Positions 40,487 to 40,856 of a stretch of DNA of 40,856 nucleotides are shown here, in pieces. Origin of the DNA: an uncultured Salinisphaerales bacterium (GTDB taxonomy: Bacteria; Pseudomonadota; Gammaproteobacteria; Nevskiales; OUC007); contig CALBOV010000039.1 in NCBI GenBank assembly GCA_937896565.1, positions 1 to 40,856 on the forward strand, given 5' to 3'. Within the stretch, counting starts at the first letter, position 1. Each line of letters starts with the position of its first letter. The notes under the pieces were generated by a model. It ran no database searches and was not told the DNA's origin. It worked only from the letters and a program-made list of their open reading frames with translations. Position numbers and translations under genes: made by a program.

Positions 40487-40856
40487 ATGAGCGCTGCACC
40501 GACTGACGGCACGCCGCTGGCGGCCCTTTATCACTGGGAGAAAACCCGCCCCGACGCTGTCCACCTGACCCAGCCGGTCGGCAACGGACAATCCGTCGAC
40601 TACACCTGGGCCGAGATCATGGATCAGGTGCGACGCATGGCCGCGCATCTGCAGTCACTGGACATCCCGCCCCACAGCCAGATCGCGCTGATGGGCAAGA
40701 ATTCGGCGCACTGGATGATGGCCGACTGGGCGATCTGGATGGCCGGCCACGTCACCGTGCCGCTGTACCCGACGCTGAACGCGGAAACGGTCAACTACAT
40801 CCTGGAACACAGCGAATCGAAGCTGCTGTTCGTCGGCAAGCTGGACGACTGGGACA
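40487..40856 (+). CDS. AMP-dependent long-chain acyl-CoA synthetase, N-terminal part (3' end outside window)
   Basis: MSAAPTDGTPLAALYHWEKTRPDAVHLTQPVG...SQIALMGKNSAHWMMADWAIWMAGHVTVPLYPTLNAETVNYILEHSESKLLFVG. Confidence 0.88.
   Translation, partial: MSAAPTDGTPLAALYHWEKTRPDAVHLTQPVGNGQSVDYTWAEIMDQVRRMAAHLQSLDIPPHSQIALMGKNSAHWMMADWAIWMAGHVTVPLYPTLNAETVNYILEHSESKLLFVGKLDDWD

Overview
GC-rich proteobacterial chromosomal segment (40,856 bp, about 35 genes) with no rRNA, tRNA, CRISPR array or transposase gene recognised. The left part (about 1-16.8 kb) is mainly amino-acid, peptide and D-glutamate utilisation: M20 peptidase, POT transporter, AraC, SolA-type oxidase, LysR/SDR, SNF transporter, P5C dehydrogenase, DgcN/DgcA, alpha/beta hydrolase and PaiB. 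The right part (about 16.9-40.9 kb) looks like one co-regulated catabolic supercluster. It holds three paralogous RoxA/RoxB-like c-type cytochrome lipoproteins (one with an extra third CxxCH domain, one interrupted by an in-frame TGA), a DUF2236/MpaB-type oxygenase (the superfamily of Lcp), two tandem TonB receptors separated by a 264-bp MITE, alpha-methylacyl-CoA racemase, a HSD10-like SDR, a nitronate monooxygenase-like protein, two acyl-CoA dehydrogenases, DUF4334, a DUF4266/DUF3570 pair, a patatin, a TetR regulator and the start of an acyl-CoA ligase. Six promoter regions in this part carry the same palindrome TGACW-NN-TGTCA (7 copies), including the one upstream of tetR. My working hypothesis is an undescribed TetR-controlled system for oxidative cleavage and beta-oxidation of polyisoprenoid or other methyl-branched unsaturated lipids. 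All family calls are from reading the translations; no database search was run.
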